From Actinomycetales bacterium (GTDB lineage: Bacteria; Actinomycetota; Actinomycetes; Actinomycetales; Dermatophilaceae), in contig JADJVI010000032.1 in the NCBI GenBank assembly GCA_016710645.1, positions 1 to 64,000 on the forward strand: DNA of 64,000 nt. The letters run 5' to 3'. A model generated the notes under the pieces. It was not told where the DNA came from, ran no database searches, and worked only from the letters and a program-made list of their open reading frames with translations. A program made the translations under genes and the position numbers. Within the stretch, counting starts at the first letter, position 1; each line of letters starts with the position of its first letter. This document shows positions 1-9,025 of the stretch, one piece after another.

Positions 1-954
1 CGTGCTCCTCGCCGGGGGCAGCGTGCCGGAGCCACCCAGGCGGCTGACGTCGGCTCACGACCCCGCGCTCCGCCCCGTCAACCGGGTCTCCGGAAGGCCA
101 ACACCTGCGCCAGCACCAATGGTCTGCTGAAGTCCCCATCCGCCACGTTGACAACGACCGGGTAGAGCGGATCGCCGACGATCAGGAGACCCAGCCAGGA
201 CATCGTCACCCGCAGTTGATGGGTGCGGCCGGTGTGCGGGATGAGGCGATGAAGCCCGACCGGTATGCCGTCCGGTCCCCGAGCGACGTCCAACGGTTCG
301 ATATCGGTCGGCGTTCGGCTCGCGGTCAGGCAACACCATGGCCTGCCACTGCCCATGCGGCTTGTCGACGTGCACCGCCACCCGACGGGGCAATTCCAGT
401 GTCGGATCGACGGCGCCGCTGCGAGGTACTCCTTGTGGGCCGCGCCCCGGGCAAGGCCTGTTGATAGGCCCCGCGCCAGCGCTGTTCGGTGGTGAGCAGC
501 AAGACGCCACTGGTGAGGCGATCCAGACGATGAGCGGGCGTGAGCCGCGGCAACCCGATTTGCTCACGCAGCCGGGTGACGACGGTCTCGGTCACATGCA
601 TCCCGCGCGGCATCGTCGCCAGGAACGGTGGTTTGTCGACGACGACGATCCGCTCGTCCTGGTGGAGCACCTCGACCTCGAAGGGACCGGCACTTCGTCG
701 GGCAGGTCGCGGTGGACCCACACCACCGAGCGCGGCACGAACGGAGCATCCGGGGCACACGGCATACCGTCGATCCCGACGAACTCCCCGGCGGCGAGCA
801 TCGCGTCGATCCGCTCCGGATCCAGGGCGGGGATGCGGTCGACGAGATGGTCGCGCAGGGTGAGCCATGGGCCCTCCTGTGGCATCCGCAGCCGCATGGC
901 GTCGACCCCCCGACGCTGCGGCAGCGGAGAGGCCGGTATGCCGCCCCGCGCCAT
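1..954 (-). pseudogene. RluA-family RNA pseudouridine synthase, frameshifted and possibly running off the window start
   Basis: Pieces in three minus-strand frames join into one pseudouridine synthase, the family that isomerises uridines in rRNA or tRNA. The N-terminus (from ATG at 954) reads MARGGIPASPLP and leads to an RNA-binding-like region. The next frame carries VVVDKPPFLATMPRG and the catalytic block PAHRLDRLTSGVLLL, whose Asp in HRLDR is the nucleophile. A third frame carries HTGRTHQLRVTM and GDPLYP, the family C-terminal motifs. Shifts lie near 683 (a C run one base short), near 450 and near 350, with another probable near 85; I could not place the true stop. All motifs survive, so sequencing indels are more likely than decay, as in the adjacent dnaE. 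It is distinct from the intact RluD-like gene at 4740. Confidence 0.75.
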
Positions 955-991
955 CGCTGCTCCTCCCAGCTCGCGCTCGGTCGCCCTCGCG

Positions 992-3900
992 TCAGACCAG
1001 GCAGGTCGGACCGAGCAGCGCCTTGAGGTCGCCGAACAGCGCCGGTGAGGGGGTCACCCGATACGAATCGTCCAGGCGCATGAGCACCGTGCGGTCGGGT
1101 TGGGTGAGTCGCACGTGCACCTCGGTGACGCCGGGGTGTTGCCCGAGCACCCGCCGCAGGCTCCTCGACCCGCCCACCGGTGGCCTGGCGGAGCGACATC
1201 GCGACGACGACCGGGCCGCGTGGGCCTTCCTTGATGTCGGGCAGGGTGAGGTCCTGGGCATAAATCGACAGCGAGTCGTCGCGGAGGTTGACCCGGCCGC
1301 GGACCGCCACGACCGTGTCGGGCGCGAGCATGGCCGCCACCTGGTTGTACATCTGCGGGAAGAACAGACACTCGACCGCACCGTCGAGGTCTTCGACGGT
1401 GGCGATCGCCCAGAGGTCGCCCTTCTTGTTGCGCTTGAGCGCGAGCGAGTGACCAGGCCGGCGACGGTCACGGTGTCGCCGTCGCGGCGTCGTTCCTCAC
1501 CCATGAGCGTGGCGATCGCCGTGTCGGCGTGTGCCGCGAGGACGTGTTCGATGCCGAAGAGCGGGTGGTCGGAGACGTAGAGCCCGAGCATCTCGCGCTC
1601 GAACGTGAGCAGGGTCTGCTTGTCCCCTCGAGCTCGGGAATGGTCGGCAGCGCCACGAGTGCCACGGCGCCGCCCTCGTCGTCGCCGAAGCCGAAGTCGC
1701 CGAAGAGCGAGTCCTGCCCGATGGCCTCCTGCTTCTTCTCCTCGGCCAGGGCATCGACATAGGCCTCGTGCACCCGCACCAACCCGGCACGGCTGTGGCC
1801 GAGCGAGTCGAATGCCCCGGCCTTGACCAGGGACTCGATGGTGCGCTTGTTGAGCACCGTGGCCGGGCACTTGCGCAAGAAGTCCTCGAAGGACGTGAAC
1901 CGGCCCTTGTCGGCGCGCGCGGCGACGATGCACTCGACGACGTTGCGCCCGACGTTGCGCACCGCCTCCAGGCCGAACCGGATGTCGCTGCCGACCGCAG
2001 CAAAGTGCCCGATCGAGGAGTTGACATCCGGCGGGAGCACTTTGATGCCCATGTGCCGGCACTCGTTGAGGTAGAGCGCCGACTTGTCCTTGTCGTCGCG
2101 CACGCTGGTGAGCAGGGCGGCCATGTACTCCGCGGGGTAATTGGCTTTGAGGTAGGCCGTCCAGTAGGACACCAGCCCGTATGCCGCAGTGTGGGACTTG
2201 TTGAAGGCATAGTCCGAGAACGGGACGAGGATCTCCCACAGCGCCGTGATCGCAGCAGCGGAGTAGCCGTTGGCGCTCATCCCGGCCTCGAAGGGGCCGA
2301 ACTCGGCGTCGAGGATTTCCTTCTTCTTCTTGCCCATAGCCCGGCGCAGCATGTCGGCCTTGCCCAGGGATAACCCGCGACCCGTCCGGCGATGTGCTGG
2401 ACCTGCTCCTGGTAGATGATCAGGCCGTAGGTGGGTTCGAGGATGTCGGCCAGCGGCTCGGACAGCTCGGGGTGGATCGGCTGGATCTCTTGTTTGCCGG
2501 TCTTGCGCAGGGCGTAGTTGGTGTGGCTGTTGGCGCCCATCGGGCCGGGACGGTAAAGCGCGAGGGCCGCGGAGATGTCCTCGAACGAGTCGGGCTGCAT
2601 GAGCCGCAGCAGGGTGCGCATGCCGCCGCCGTCGAGCTGGAACACCCTGAGAGTGTCCGCGCGTGCGAGCAGTTCATAGGTCGCGGGGTCATCGAGCGTC
2701 TTGGACAGCTCGTCGAGGTCGACGTCGATACCGCGGTTGGCCTTCACGTTGGCGATGGCATCGTCGAGGATGGTGAGGTTGCGCAGCCCGAGGAAGTCCA
2801 TCTTGACCAGGCCGAGCTTTTCGCAGGACGGGTAGTCGAACTGGGTGATGATCTGGCCGTCCTGCAGCCGGCAGGATGGGGATGACCTCCATGAGCGGCT
2901 CGCTGCTCATGATGACGCCGGCCGCGTGGACCCCCCACTGGCGCTTGAGCCCCTCCAGGCCCCGCGCGGTCTCGACGACTTCGGCCAGGTGTGGCTCGCT
3001 CTCGACGAGCTCGCGGAACTCCTTGCCCTCGGCATATCGCTTGGACTCGGGGTTGTAGAGGTCGGCCAGCGAGACGCCCTTGCCCATGACGTCCGGGGGC
3101 ATCGCTTTGGTCAGCGACTCCCCCACGTTGAACGGGTGGTCCATAACCCGGGCGGCATCCTTGACCGCCTGCTTGGCCTTGATCGTGCCGTAGGTGATGA
3201 TCTGGGCGACCCGGTCCTCGCCGTATTTCGCCGTGACGTAGTTGATGACCTCGCCCCGCCGGCGCTCGTCGAAGTCGACGTCGAAGTCGGGCATGGACGG
3301 ACGCTCGGGGTTGAGGAAACGCTCGAAGAGCAGGCCGTGCGGGATCGGGTCGAGGTCGGTGATCCCCATGGCATAGGCGCACATCGACCCGGCGCCTGAG
3401 CCTCGCCCAGGACCGACCCGGATGCCCTGGTCCTTGGCCCAGTTGATGAAGTCGGCGACGACGAGGAAGTAGCCCGGGTAGCCCTTGGTGATGATGACGT
3501 CGGCCTCGAAGTCGGCGCGCTCCTGCACCTGCGCCGGTATGCCGTGCGGGTAGCGCTTCCGGAGCCCGCGTTGGACCTCCTTGACGAACCAGGTGGTCTC
3601 GGATTCCCCTGGGGGACAGGGGAATCGGGGCATGTAACGCCCCTCCTCCTCATGAAAGGACACGTCACAGCGGGCGGCGACGAGCAGGGTGTTGTCGCAG
3701 GCCTCGGGCAGCTCCCGCCAGGTGTGGCGCATCTCCTGGGCGCTTTGCAGGTAGTAGCCACTGCCGTCGAACTTGAACCGGCCCGGGTCGTTGAGCTTGG
3801 ACCCGGACTGCACGCACAGCAGCGCCGCGTGCGCGGTCGCGTCCTCCGGGTGGGTGTAATGCGAGTCGTTGGTCGCCAGCAGCGGAAGGCGCAGCTCCTT

Positions 3901-4594
3901 GGCCAGGCGCAGCAGGTCCTTGATGGCCCGGCGCTCGATGTCGTTGCCGTGGTCCATGACCTCGCAGAAGTAATTGTCTGCGCCGAAGATGTCGCGATAG
4001 TCCGATGCCGCCTGGCGGGCCAGGTCGTACTGCCCGAGCCGCAGCCGGGTCTGGATCTCACCGGAGGGGCACCCGGTCGTGGCAATGAGCCCGCCGCTGT
4101 ATTGCGACAGCAGCTCGCGGTCGATGCGTGGCCACTTGGCGTAGACCTGGTCGAGCGAGGCCTTCGAATCGAGCTTGAACAGGTTGCGCAGCCCGGTGTT
4201 GTCCTCGGCCAACAAGGTCATGTGGGTATAGGCGCCGCTGCCCGAGACGTCGTCCTCGTCGCGGATGCCCTGGGCCCGCTTGTCACCCCCAGGAGATGCG
4301 GGTCTTGTCGGTGCGGTGCGTGCCGGGCGTGACATAGGCCTCGACGCCGATGATCGGCTTGACCCCCGTGCCCTGCGCCTTGCTCCAGAACTCGTACGCC
4401 CCGAAGACATAGCCATGGTCGGTCGTGGCCAGGGCCGGCATACCGAGCTCTGCGGCCTTGGCGAACAGGGCGCCGATCCGGGCCGCACCGTCGAGCATGG
4501 AGTATTCGGTGTGCACATGCAGGTGCACGAAACCCTGGTCGGGGGACGGCGAAGCGGTTCCCGGACGGGCGAGGGCGCTGACTGGCGAGGGCAT
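992..4594 (-). pseudogene. dnaE: DNA polymerase III alpha subunit, reading frame broken by about six small indels
   Basis: This is the replicative polymerase subunit DnaE. Pieces in the three frames line up in order: PHP domain start FVHLHVHTEYSMLDGA just after the ATG at 4594; then GPGRGSGAGSMCAYAMG and PDFDVDFDERRR, the latter holding catalytic aspartates of the polymerase; then ALYRPGPMG, YQEQVQHIAG, FNKSHTAAYG; and last an OB-fold region near GLYVSDHPLFGI. Joined, the span gives about 1,200 residues, normal for DnaE. Indels sit near 4286-4290 (G run one short on the coding strand), 2870 (two bases short), 2369, 1626, 1447 (each one short) and 1160 (one extra). DnaE1 is essential and every motif is retained, so these are probably sequence errors, though a second intact dnaE elsewhere cannot be excluded. 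Confidence 0.85.
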
Positions 4595-4676
4595 CGCGAG
4601 TGAGTCTAAGCCCGCCCACCGACCCCCCTCGGGCGTGTCGCGCCGGCCTGTCGCGGCCGGTCACCATCCACCTACC

Positions 4677-4717
4677 GGTATGCCGTGCGGCCGCCCGGGT
4701 GCCGTGCACGGCATACC
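4677..4717. terminator. Inverted pair of the dispersed GGTATGCCGTG motif, terminator-like
   Basis: GGTATGCCGTGC at 4677-4688 is the exact reverse complement of GCACGGCATACC at 4706-4717, giving a 12-bp stem with a 17-nt GC-rich loop. It lies in the gap between rluD (ends 4740) and dnaE (starts 4594), where the rluD transcript would end. There is no clear T tract, which is common for actinobacterial hairpins. Confidence 0.6.
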
Positions 4718-4739
4718 CGGGGGTGGGATCAGGGGTCGG

Positions 4740-5681
4740 TCAGTGATCGGCGGCGAGGACGTCGAGGGCGTGCTCGAGGTCGGCGGGGTAGGGGCTGGTG
4801 AAGGTGACCCACTCCCCCGTGCCCGGGTGCTCGAAGCCCAAACCGACCGCATGCAGCCACTGCCGCTCCAGCCCGAGCCGGGCCGCGAGCTTCGGGTCGC
4901 CGCCGTAGAGCGGGTCGCCGCAGCAGGGGTGCCGGACCGCGGCCATGTGCACCCGGATCTGATGGGTGCGCCCGGTCTCCAGGCCGATCTCCAGCAGCGA
5001 CGCCGCCCGGAACGCCTCGATGACCTCGTAGTGGGTGACGGCGGGCTTGCCACGCTCGCTCACGGTGAACTTGTAGTCGTGCCCGGGATGCCTCCCGATC
5101 GGCGCGTCGATGGTGCCGACCATCGGGTCGGGCAGCCCTTGGACCAGGGCGTGGTAGGTCTTGTGCACCTGGCGGGTCTTGAAGGCCCGTTTGAGTCGGC
5201 TGTAGGCGTATTCGCTCTTGGCCACGACCATGAGCCCGGACGTGCCGACGTCCAGCCGCGACACGATGCCCTGGCGTTCGCTGGCCCCCGAGGTGCTGAT
5301 TCGGTAGCCCGCCGCGGCTAACCCCCCGACCACGTCCGGCCCGCTCCAGCCGACGCTGGGGTGGGCCGCGACCCCGATCGGCTTGTCGACCACGACGATG
5401 TCGTCGTCGTCGTGGATGATCCCCATCCCGGGCACCGGCTGGGCGACCACCTCGACATGGGACCCGGGTGTGACGGCGGGAAGGGTGACGTCCAGGACGT
5501 CACCGCCGCGCACGCGACCGGATTTCGTGACCGGTATGCCGTTGACCGTCACCTTCCCCGCCAGGGCCAGGTCGGCAGCCTTGGTGCGAGAGAGTCCGAA
5601 CAGGCGCGCCAAGGCCGCGTCGATCCGCTCCCCGTCCAGCCCATCGGGCACGAGCAGGGTGCGCGGGTCACTCACGGGCAT
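4740..5681 (-). CDS. rluD: RluD-type 23S rRNA pseudouridine synthase
   Basis: This intact pseudouridine synthase of 313 residues resembles E. coli RluD, which modifies helix 69 of 23S rRNA. An S4-like RNA-binding domain fills about residues 15-75 (RTKAADLALAGKVTVNG). The catalytic domain carries HDDDDIVVVDKPIGVAAHP, then SRLDVGTSGLMVVAK, where the Asp of RLD is the nucleophile, and ETGRTHQIRVHMA near the C-terminus. I chose ATG at 5681 (MPVSDPRTL); GTG at 5675 is equally possible. The start overlaps the end of lspA by 14 bases, and lspA-rluD is a common actinobacterial pair, so the two are probably co-transcribed. Confidence 0.93.
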   Translation of the reverse strand: MPVSDPRTLLVPDGLDGERIDAALARLFGLSRTKAADLALAGKVTVNGIPVTKSGRVRGGDVLDVTLPAVTPGSHVEVVAQPVPGMGIIHDDDDIVVVDKPIGVAAHPSVGWSGPDVVGGLAAAGYRISTSGASERQGIVSRLDVGTSGLMVVAKSEYAYSRLKRAFKTRQVHKTYHALVQGLPDPMVGTIDAPIGRHPGHDYKFTVSERGKPAVTHYEVIEAFRAASLLEIGLETGRTHQIRVHMAAVRHPCCGDPLYGGDPKLAARLGLERQWLHAVGLGFEHPGTGEWVTFTSPYPADLEHALDVLAADH

Positions 5682-6294
5682 CCCCGCTGGCCTGCGCACT
5701 GGGATCGGGCGGGCGAACGCCCTCGCGGCGCCCATCGACGCCGATGCCGCGCAGCGCGAGCAGCCCCATGAGGATGGCCGCCGACACGATGGCGATGTCG
5801 GCGACATTGCCGACGAACCACCCGTTGTAATCGATGAAGTCGACGACATGCCCCTGACCGACGCCTGGCGGGCGCACCAGGCGGTCGGTGAGATTTCCGG
5901 TGGCACCGCCAAGCAGTAGACCGAAGGCCCAGGCCCAGCCGCGGCTGCGCAGGTTGCGGGCACTACGCAGGATGACCACCAGCACGACGACCGCGAGCAG
6001 CGTGAGCACCCAGGTACTTCCCGTGCCCAAGGAGAAGGCCGCGCCCGGGTTGTGGACGAGGACCAGTTGCAAGCGGTCGCCCACGAGGTCGACCGGACGA
6101 CCGTCGGCCAACGCGGAGAGGGCCCATGCCTTGCTTGCCTGGTCGGCGGCATACCAGAGCACCGCGAGGATGGCGGTGAGCGCTAGCAGTGGCCGGCTCG
6201 CGCGCGCTGGGGGGTCCACCGGGCCGGTGGAAACGGGCGCGGCGTTGGGCGTGGGGGTGGCGGCGCTCAGAGCCGCTCGGTCTTCTCCTTGCAT
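5668..6294 (-). CDS. lspA: Lipoprotein signal peptidase (signal peptidase II)
   Basis: LspA is the membrane aspartyl protease that removes the signal peptide from diacylglyceryl-modified prolipoproteins. Family motifs are all present: ADQASKAW in the first membrane region, HNPGAAFS, GNLTDRL (first catalytic Asp) and GNVADIAI (second catalytic Asp). There are four predicted membrane segments, and a tail of about 25 residues follows the last. The start is uncertain: ATG at 6294 (MQGEDRAAL) gives 208 residues with a Pro/Ala-rich lead of about 30 residues before the first helix, and ATG at 6303 would add three. Either start overlaps the end of the TraR/DksA gene (6267), consistent with translational coupling. 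Confidence 0.93.
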   Translation of the reverse strand: MQGEDRAALSAATPTPNAAPVSTGPVDPPARASRPLLALTAILAVLWYAADQASKAWALSALADGRPVDLVGDRLQLVLVHNPGAAFSLGTGSTWVLTLLAVVVLVVILRSARNLRSRGWAWAFGLLLGGATGNLTDRLVRPPGVGQGHVVDFIDYNGWFVGNVADIAIVSAAILMGLLALRGIGVDGRREGVRPPDPSAQASGDARE

Positions 6295-6890
6295 GACCTG
6301 CATAGGGTCGCACGGGGAGCCGCTTGAAGGCGAAACTTGCCGATCGGCTCGCCGCAGTTCTCGCACACGCCGTAGCGGCCTTGGTCCAGGCGCACCAGGG
6401 CGTGGCGGCTCTGTTCCAGCTTGTCGCGAGAAATGTTGGCCAGCGACAACTCCTGCTCCCGTTCGTAGGTCTTGGCGCCGGCATCGGCCTGGTCGTCACC
6501 GGACCCGTTGCCGGCATCCCAGATGAGCCCCTGCAGGTCTTCTTCGGCATTGCGTAGGTCGGTCATGGCGCGGCGGATGTCGTGGTCGAGCTCTGCGCGC
6601 AGCTCGATGATCTCCTCGACCGTCCAGGGTTGCTCCCCCGCGCGCACCGGCACCGTGCGGGCCAGGGTTTGCGGGGATCCGGGACCTTCGCCCGTCTCCA
6701 CCGGCCGGGACGGTGCGCCTGCGTCGGCAGCGGCGGGGTCTGCACCGGCCCCGGCGCGCCTCTTGGCGCCCTTGGCACCCTTGCTCTCGGAGCGCTTAGC
6801 CGCTGCCTTGGCGGACTCGGACTTCTTGGCCGCAGCCTTTTTGGCAGCCCCCGCCTTGGAGGTGCCTGCTCCGGTCTTGGACCCAGCCAT
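6267..6890 (-). CDS. TraR/DksA-family zinc-finger protein with a long Lys/Ala N-terminus
   Basis: This 207-residue protein has two parts. The first 75 or so residues are rich in Ala, Lys, Ser and Arg, with AAKK- and AAKR-type repeats like those of histone H1-like actinobacterial proteins. The rest is a DksA-like coiled coil (ELRAELDHDIRRAMTDL) and a C4 zinc finger with Cys pairs in CENCGEP and LCRSC. The family binds RNA polymerase through its secondary channel, but DksA-type control is not established for actinobacterial members. I chose ATG at 6890 (MAGSKTGAGTS); the frame stays open further upstream without a convincing start. It precedes lspA, a frequent actinobacterial order. Confidence 0.85.
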   Translation of the reverse strand: MAGSKTGAGTSKAGAAKKAAAKKSESAKAAAKRSESKGAKGAKRRAGAGADPAAADAGAPSRPVETGEGPGSPQTLARTVPVRAGEQPWTVEEIIELRAELDHDIRRAMTDLRNAEEDLQGLIWDAGNGSGDDQADAGAKTYEREQELSLANISRDKLEQSRHALVRLDQGRYGVCENCGEPIGKFRLQAAPRATLCRSCKEKTERL

Positions 6891-7033
6891 GACGTCCTGT
6901 CCTTCGAGGGATACGGGATGCCCGAACGCCGCGAGGATAAGGCACAACGGGGTGCTCCGGGTGGGGACCTCCGTCCCCCGGGCGTGCCGCGCTGCTGGCG
7001 AACCTGCGCGGTGCGGCTGTGCCGGGCCGCTAC

Positions 7034-7071
7034 GACGTGAGGCCCGGGCGAAATCGCCCGGGCCTCACGTC
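7034..7071 (-). terminator. Strong hairpin terminator downstream of divIVA
   Basis: A perfect 17-bp stem (GACGTGAGGCCCGGGCG at 7034-7050 with its complement at 7055-7071) closes a 4-nt AAAT loop. It sits 16 bases beyond the divIVA stop codon, between divIVA and the TraR/DksA gene. It should end or strongly reduce dcw transcription here, giving the TraR-lspA-rluD genes their own promoter. Confidence 0.85.
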
Positions 7072-7086
7072 ATGGTGTGTCGAAGA

Positions 7087-8544
7087 TCACTGGTCGCCGC
7101 CGGTGTTGGCCAGCTCTCCTAGCTTGCTCTCGAAGTACTCCCGCAGGTGCGAGCGGTAGTTGCGCTCGAAGCCGCGCAACTCGTCGATCTTGCGCTCGAT
7201 GAGGCTGCGCTGACCCTCCAACTCCTCCAGCACCGCAGCCTTCTTTTGCTGAGCTTCCGCGACCATGCCGGTGGCCCGCTCGCGCGCCTCGGTGATCATC
7301 TGGTCCTTCAGCGTGGCGGCCTCGGCGAGCATCTCGTCGTGCTGACGCTGGGCGGTGCCGATGAGCTCGTCGTGACGCGCTTGGGCGGTGTTGACCAACT
7401 CGTCGTGCCGGTTCTGGCCGGTGCCCACGAGTTCCTCGAACCGAGCCTGTCCCGTCGACAGCAGTTCGCGGTGGCGAGCCTCGGCTTCGTTGACCAGCTG
7501 CGAGCTGCGGCTTTCGGCGTCGGACAACATGGCCGAGGAACGGCTCTCGGCGTCGGTCAACAGCGAGGAACTGTGGTTCTCGGCCTCGCTGATGAGGGCT
7601 GCCCGACGGGCCTCACCCTGGGCGACGTGTTCGTCGTGGAGGCGCTGGGCCAGCTCGATGAGGCCGGCCGCACCGGCCGCTCCGCCGCCGCCGATGAGGT
7701 TCATGGCACCGGTCGTGGTCGGCACGTCGGCCGCGGCCACCTCGGTGGATCGGGCCTGGGCGTCCTCGGCGCGACGCTCAGCGTCGGCCACCCGGGCTTC
7801 GGCCTCGGCGGCGCGACGCTCGGCGTCGGCCAATGCTTGGCTGCACTCGTCGGCCCGACGGGCCGCTTCAGCGGCGCTGTCCTGCACCTCGCGGGTCTTA
7901 GCCTCGGCTGCCTGAACCGCTGCGGTGAGCTCTTGAACGCGGTTCTCAGCGTCAGCAGCCGCTCGTCCAGCCTCATCGGCCCGAGCCAGGGCCTGCGCCG
8001 CGGCGGCGTTGCCGGCCTCAGCGTGATCAGCAGCAGCGAGGTCAACGGCGCCGCGCAGCGACTGCAGCTTGCCCTGCAACTCCGCGAGCTCGGACTTAGC
8101 GCCGACGAGGTTTTCGGCAGCGTGCGCGTGTTCGGTCTTGGCGGCCTCGGCAGCCTCCCCGATGCGGGTTACCTCGGCCTGCCGGTCGGCGATCTGCCCG
8201 TTGAGCGAGTCGAGGGTCGCCTTTGCGTCGGCGACCTCTGCCTCGGTCTGGGCCAACCGTTCACGAGCCTGCGCGTATGCCGCGTTGGCTGCCTCCAGGT
8301 CGGGTGCGTCGGCCGGAGCCGCGACGGCCACTGGAGCCACCGGGGCATCGGCCACGCTGCCCAGCCCACGGCCGGCCCGACAGTCGTTCAACTGCTGCTT
8401 GTAGTCATCGCGTTGGGCGATGAGTGAGCGCATCTCCGCCACGATCTCATCGAGGAAGTCGTCAACGTCGCGCTCGTCATATCCCTTACGGAATTGAGTC
8501 GTTTGGAAGTGCTTGTTGAGGACTTGTTCGGGCGTGAGCGCCAT
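7087..8544 (-). CDS. DivIVA/Wag31-type polar growth and division coiled-coil protein
   Basis: The N-terminus MALTPEQVLNKHFQTTQF and GYDERDVDDFLDEIVAEM is the DivIVA membrane-curvature-sensing domain, with the usual register leading into a coiled coil. In actinobacteria this protein marks poles and septa and guides wall synthesis. At 485 residues it is far longer than Wag31 of mycobacteria (about 260). The extra length is an Ala/Glu-rich coiled coil (about residues 80-270), a short Gly-rich break (NLIGGGGAAGAAG), then nine 11-residue repeats, and a conserved-looking end (FERNYRSHLREYFESKL). It sits at the sepF-yggT-divIVA end of the dcw cluster. It could be annotated divIVA or wag31; I am sure of the family, less of the exact orthology. 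Confidence 0.9.
   Translation of the reverse strand: MALTPEQVLNKHFQTTQFRKGYDERDVDDFLDEIVAEMRSLIAQRDDYKQQLNDCRAGRGLGSVADAPVAPVAVAAPADAPDLEAANAAYAQARERLAQTEAEVADAKATLDSLNGQIADRQAEVTRIGEAAEAAKTEHAHAAENLVGAKSELAELQGKLQSLRGAVDLAAADHAEAGNAAAAQALARADEAGRAAADAENRVQELTAAVQAAEAKTREVQDSAAEAARRADECSQALADAERRAAEAEARVADAERRAEDAQARSTEVAAADVPTTTGAMNLIGGGGAAGAAGLIELAQRLHDEHVAQGEARRAALISEAENHSSSLLTDAESRSSAMLSDAESRSSQLVNEAEARHRELLSTGQARFEELVGTGQNRHDELVNTAQARHDELIGTAQRQHDEMLAEAATLKDQMITEARERATGMVAEAQQKKAAVLEELEGQRSLIERKIDELRGFERNYRSHLREYFESKLGELANTGGDQ
7318..7614 (-). repeat. Nine tandem 33-bp units encoding 11-residue (hendecad) repeats in the DivIVA homologue
   Basis: Reading on the minus strand the units are EARRAALISEA, ENHSSSLLTDA, ESRSSAMLSDA, ESRSSQLVNEA, EARHRELLSTG, QARFEELVGTG, QNRHDELVNTA, QARHDELIGTA and QRQHDEMLAEA. 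Every unit is exactly 11 residues with small hydrophobic residues at positions 7-8 and Ala or Gly at 11. The 11-residue period indicates a right-handed or straightened coiled coil rather than a heptad coil. Neighbouring units are most alike, which suggests growth by tandem duplication. Confidence 0.85.
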
Positions 8545-8627
8545 GGGTCACCTCGGCATCGGAAGGAGGAACGGAGGCCAACGTTACCGAACTGAGTCCG
8601 TGGCGCCCAATCTCGACCCTACCGGCG

Positions 8628-8906
8628 CTACGGAACGAGCCCCATCAAGGTCGAGGTGAGGAAGAACAGCGCCAGGAACGCGAGGTCGATCCGCATGCCC
8701 CCGATGGTCAACGGGGGGATCACCCGACGCAGCAGCCGCAAGGGCGGGTCGGTCACCGTGAAGACCGTCTCGGCAATCACGAGCATGACCCCGGTCGGAC
8801 GCCACTCGCGCGCGAAGACCCGCACCCAGTCCAGGATGAGCCGCCCGATGAGCAGGACGAAGAAGACGAACAGCAGGGTCGAGACGATTTGCCACAGGGC
8901 GCGCAT
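8628..8906 (-). CDS. YggT-family membrane protein
   Basis: This protein of about 92 residues has two membrane segments, one near the N-terminus (LLFVFFVLLIGRLILDWV) and one near the C-terminus (LAFLALFFLTSTLMGL). Between them is the YggT signature TDPPLRLLRRVIPP. YggT proteins sit between sepF and divIVA in many Gram-positive dcw clusters. Their role is unclear, with links to osmotic tolerance and division only by context. I chose ATG at 8906; a GTG two codons upstream (8912) is an alternative. Confidence 0.9.
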   Translation of the reverse strand: MRALWQIVSTLLFVFFVLLIGRLILDWVRVFAREWRPTGVMLVIAETVFTVTDPPLRLLRRVIPPLTIGGMRIDLAFLALFFLTSTLMGLVP

Positions 8907-8984
8907 GGGCACCAGTGTGCGGGATGAGGCTGAGCCCGCGGGCCAAGGCTCGCCGAACGCGGGTTACCGGGCGCAACCACAGCG

Positions 8985-9012
8985 GCCGGCATGCCGGGCA
9001 CGGCATACCGGC
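8985..9012. terminator. Imperfect inverted pair of the dispersed motif between sepF and yggT
   Basis: GCCGGCATGCC (8985-8995) pairs with GGCATACCGGC (9002-9012) with one mismatch and a 6-nt loop. It lies 14 bases past the sepF stop, in the 119-base gap before yggT. It may attenuate rather than stop transcription. The inner CCGGCATGCCGG is itself palindromic, so the fold is ambiguous. Confidence 0.4.
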
Positions 9013-9025
9013 TCGGGTCGTGACT

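Noticed and set aside
3603..3630. Hairpin ATTCCCCTGGGGGACAGGGGAAT as terminator
   Set aside because: It lies inside dnaE coding sequence on conserved residues, so it is likely incidental.
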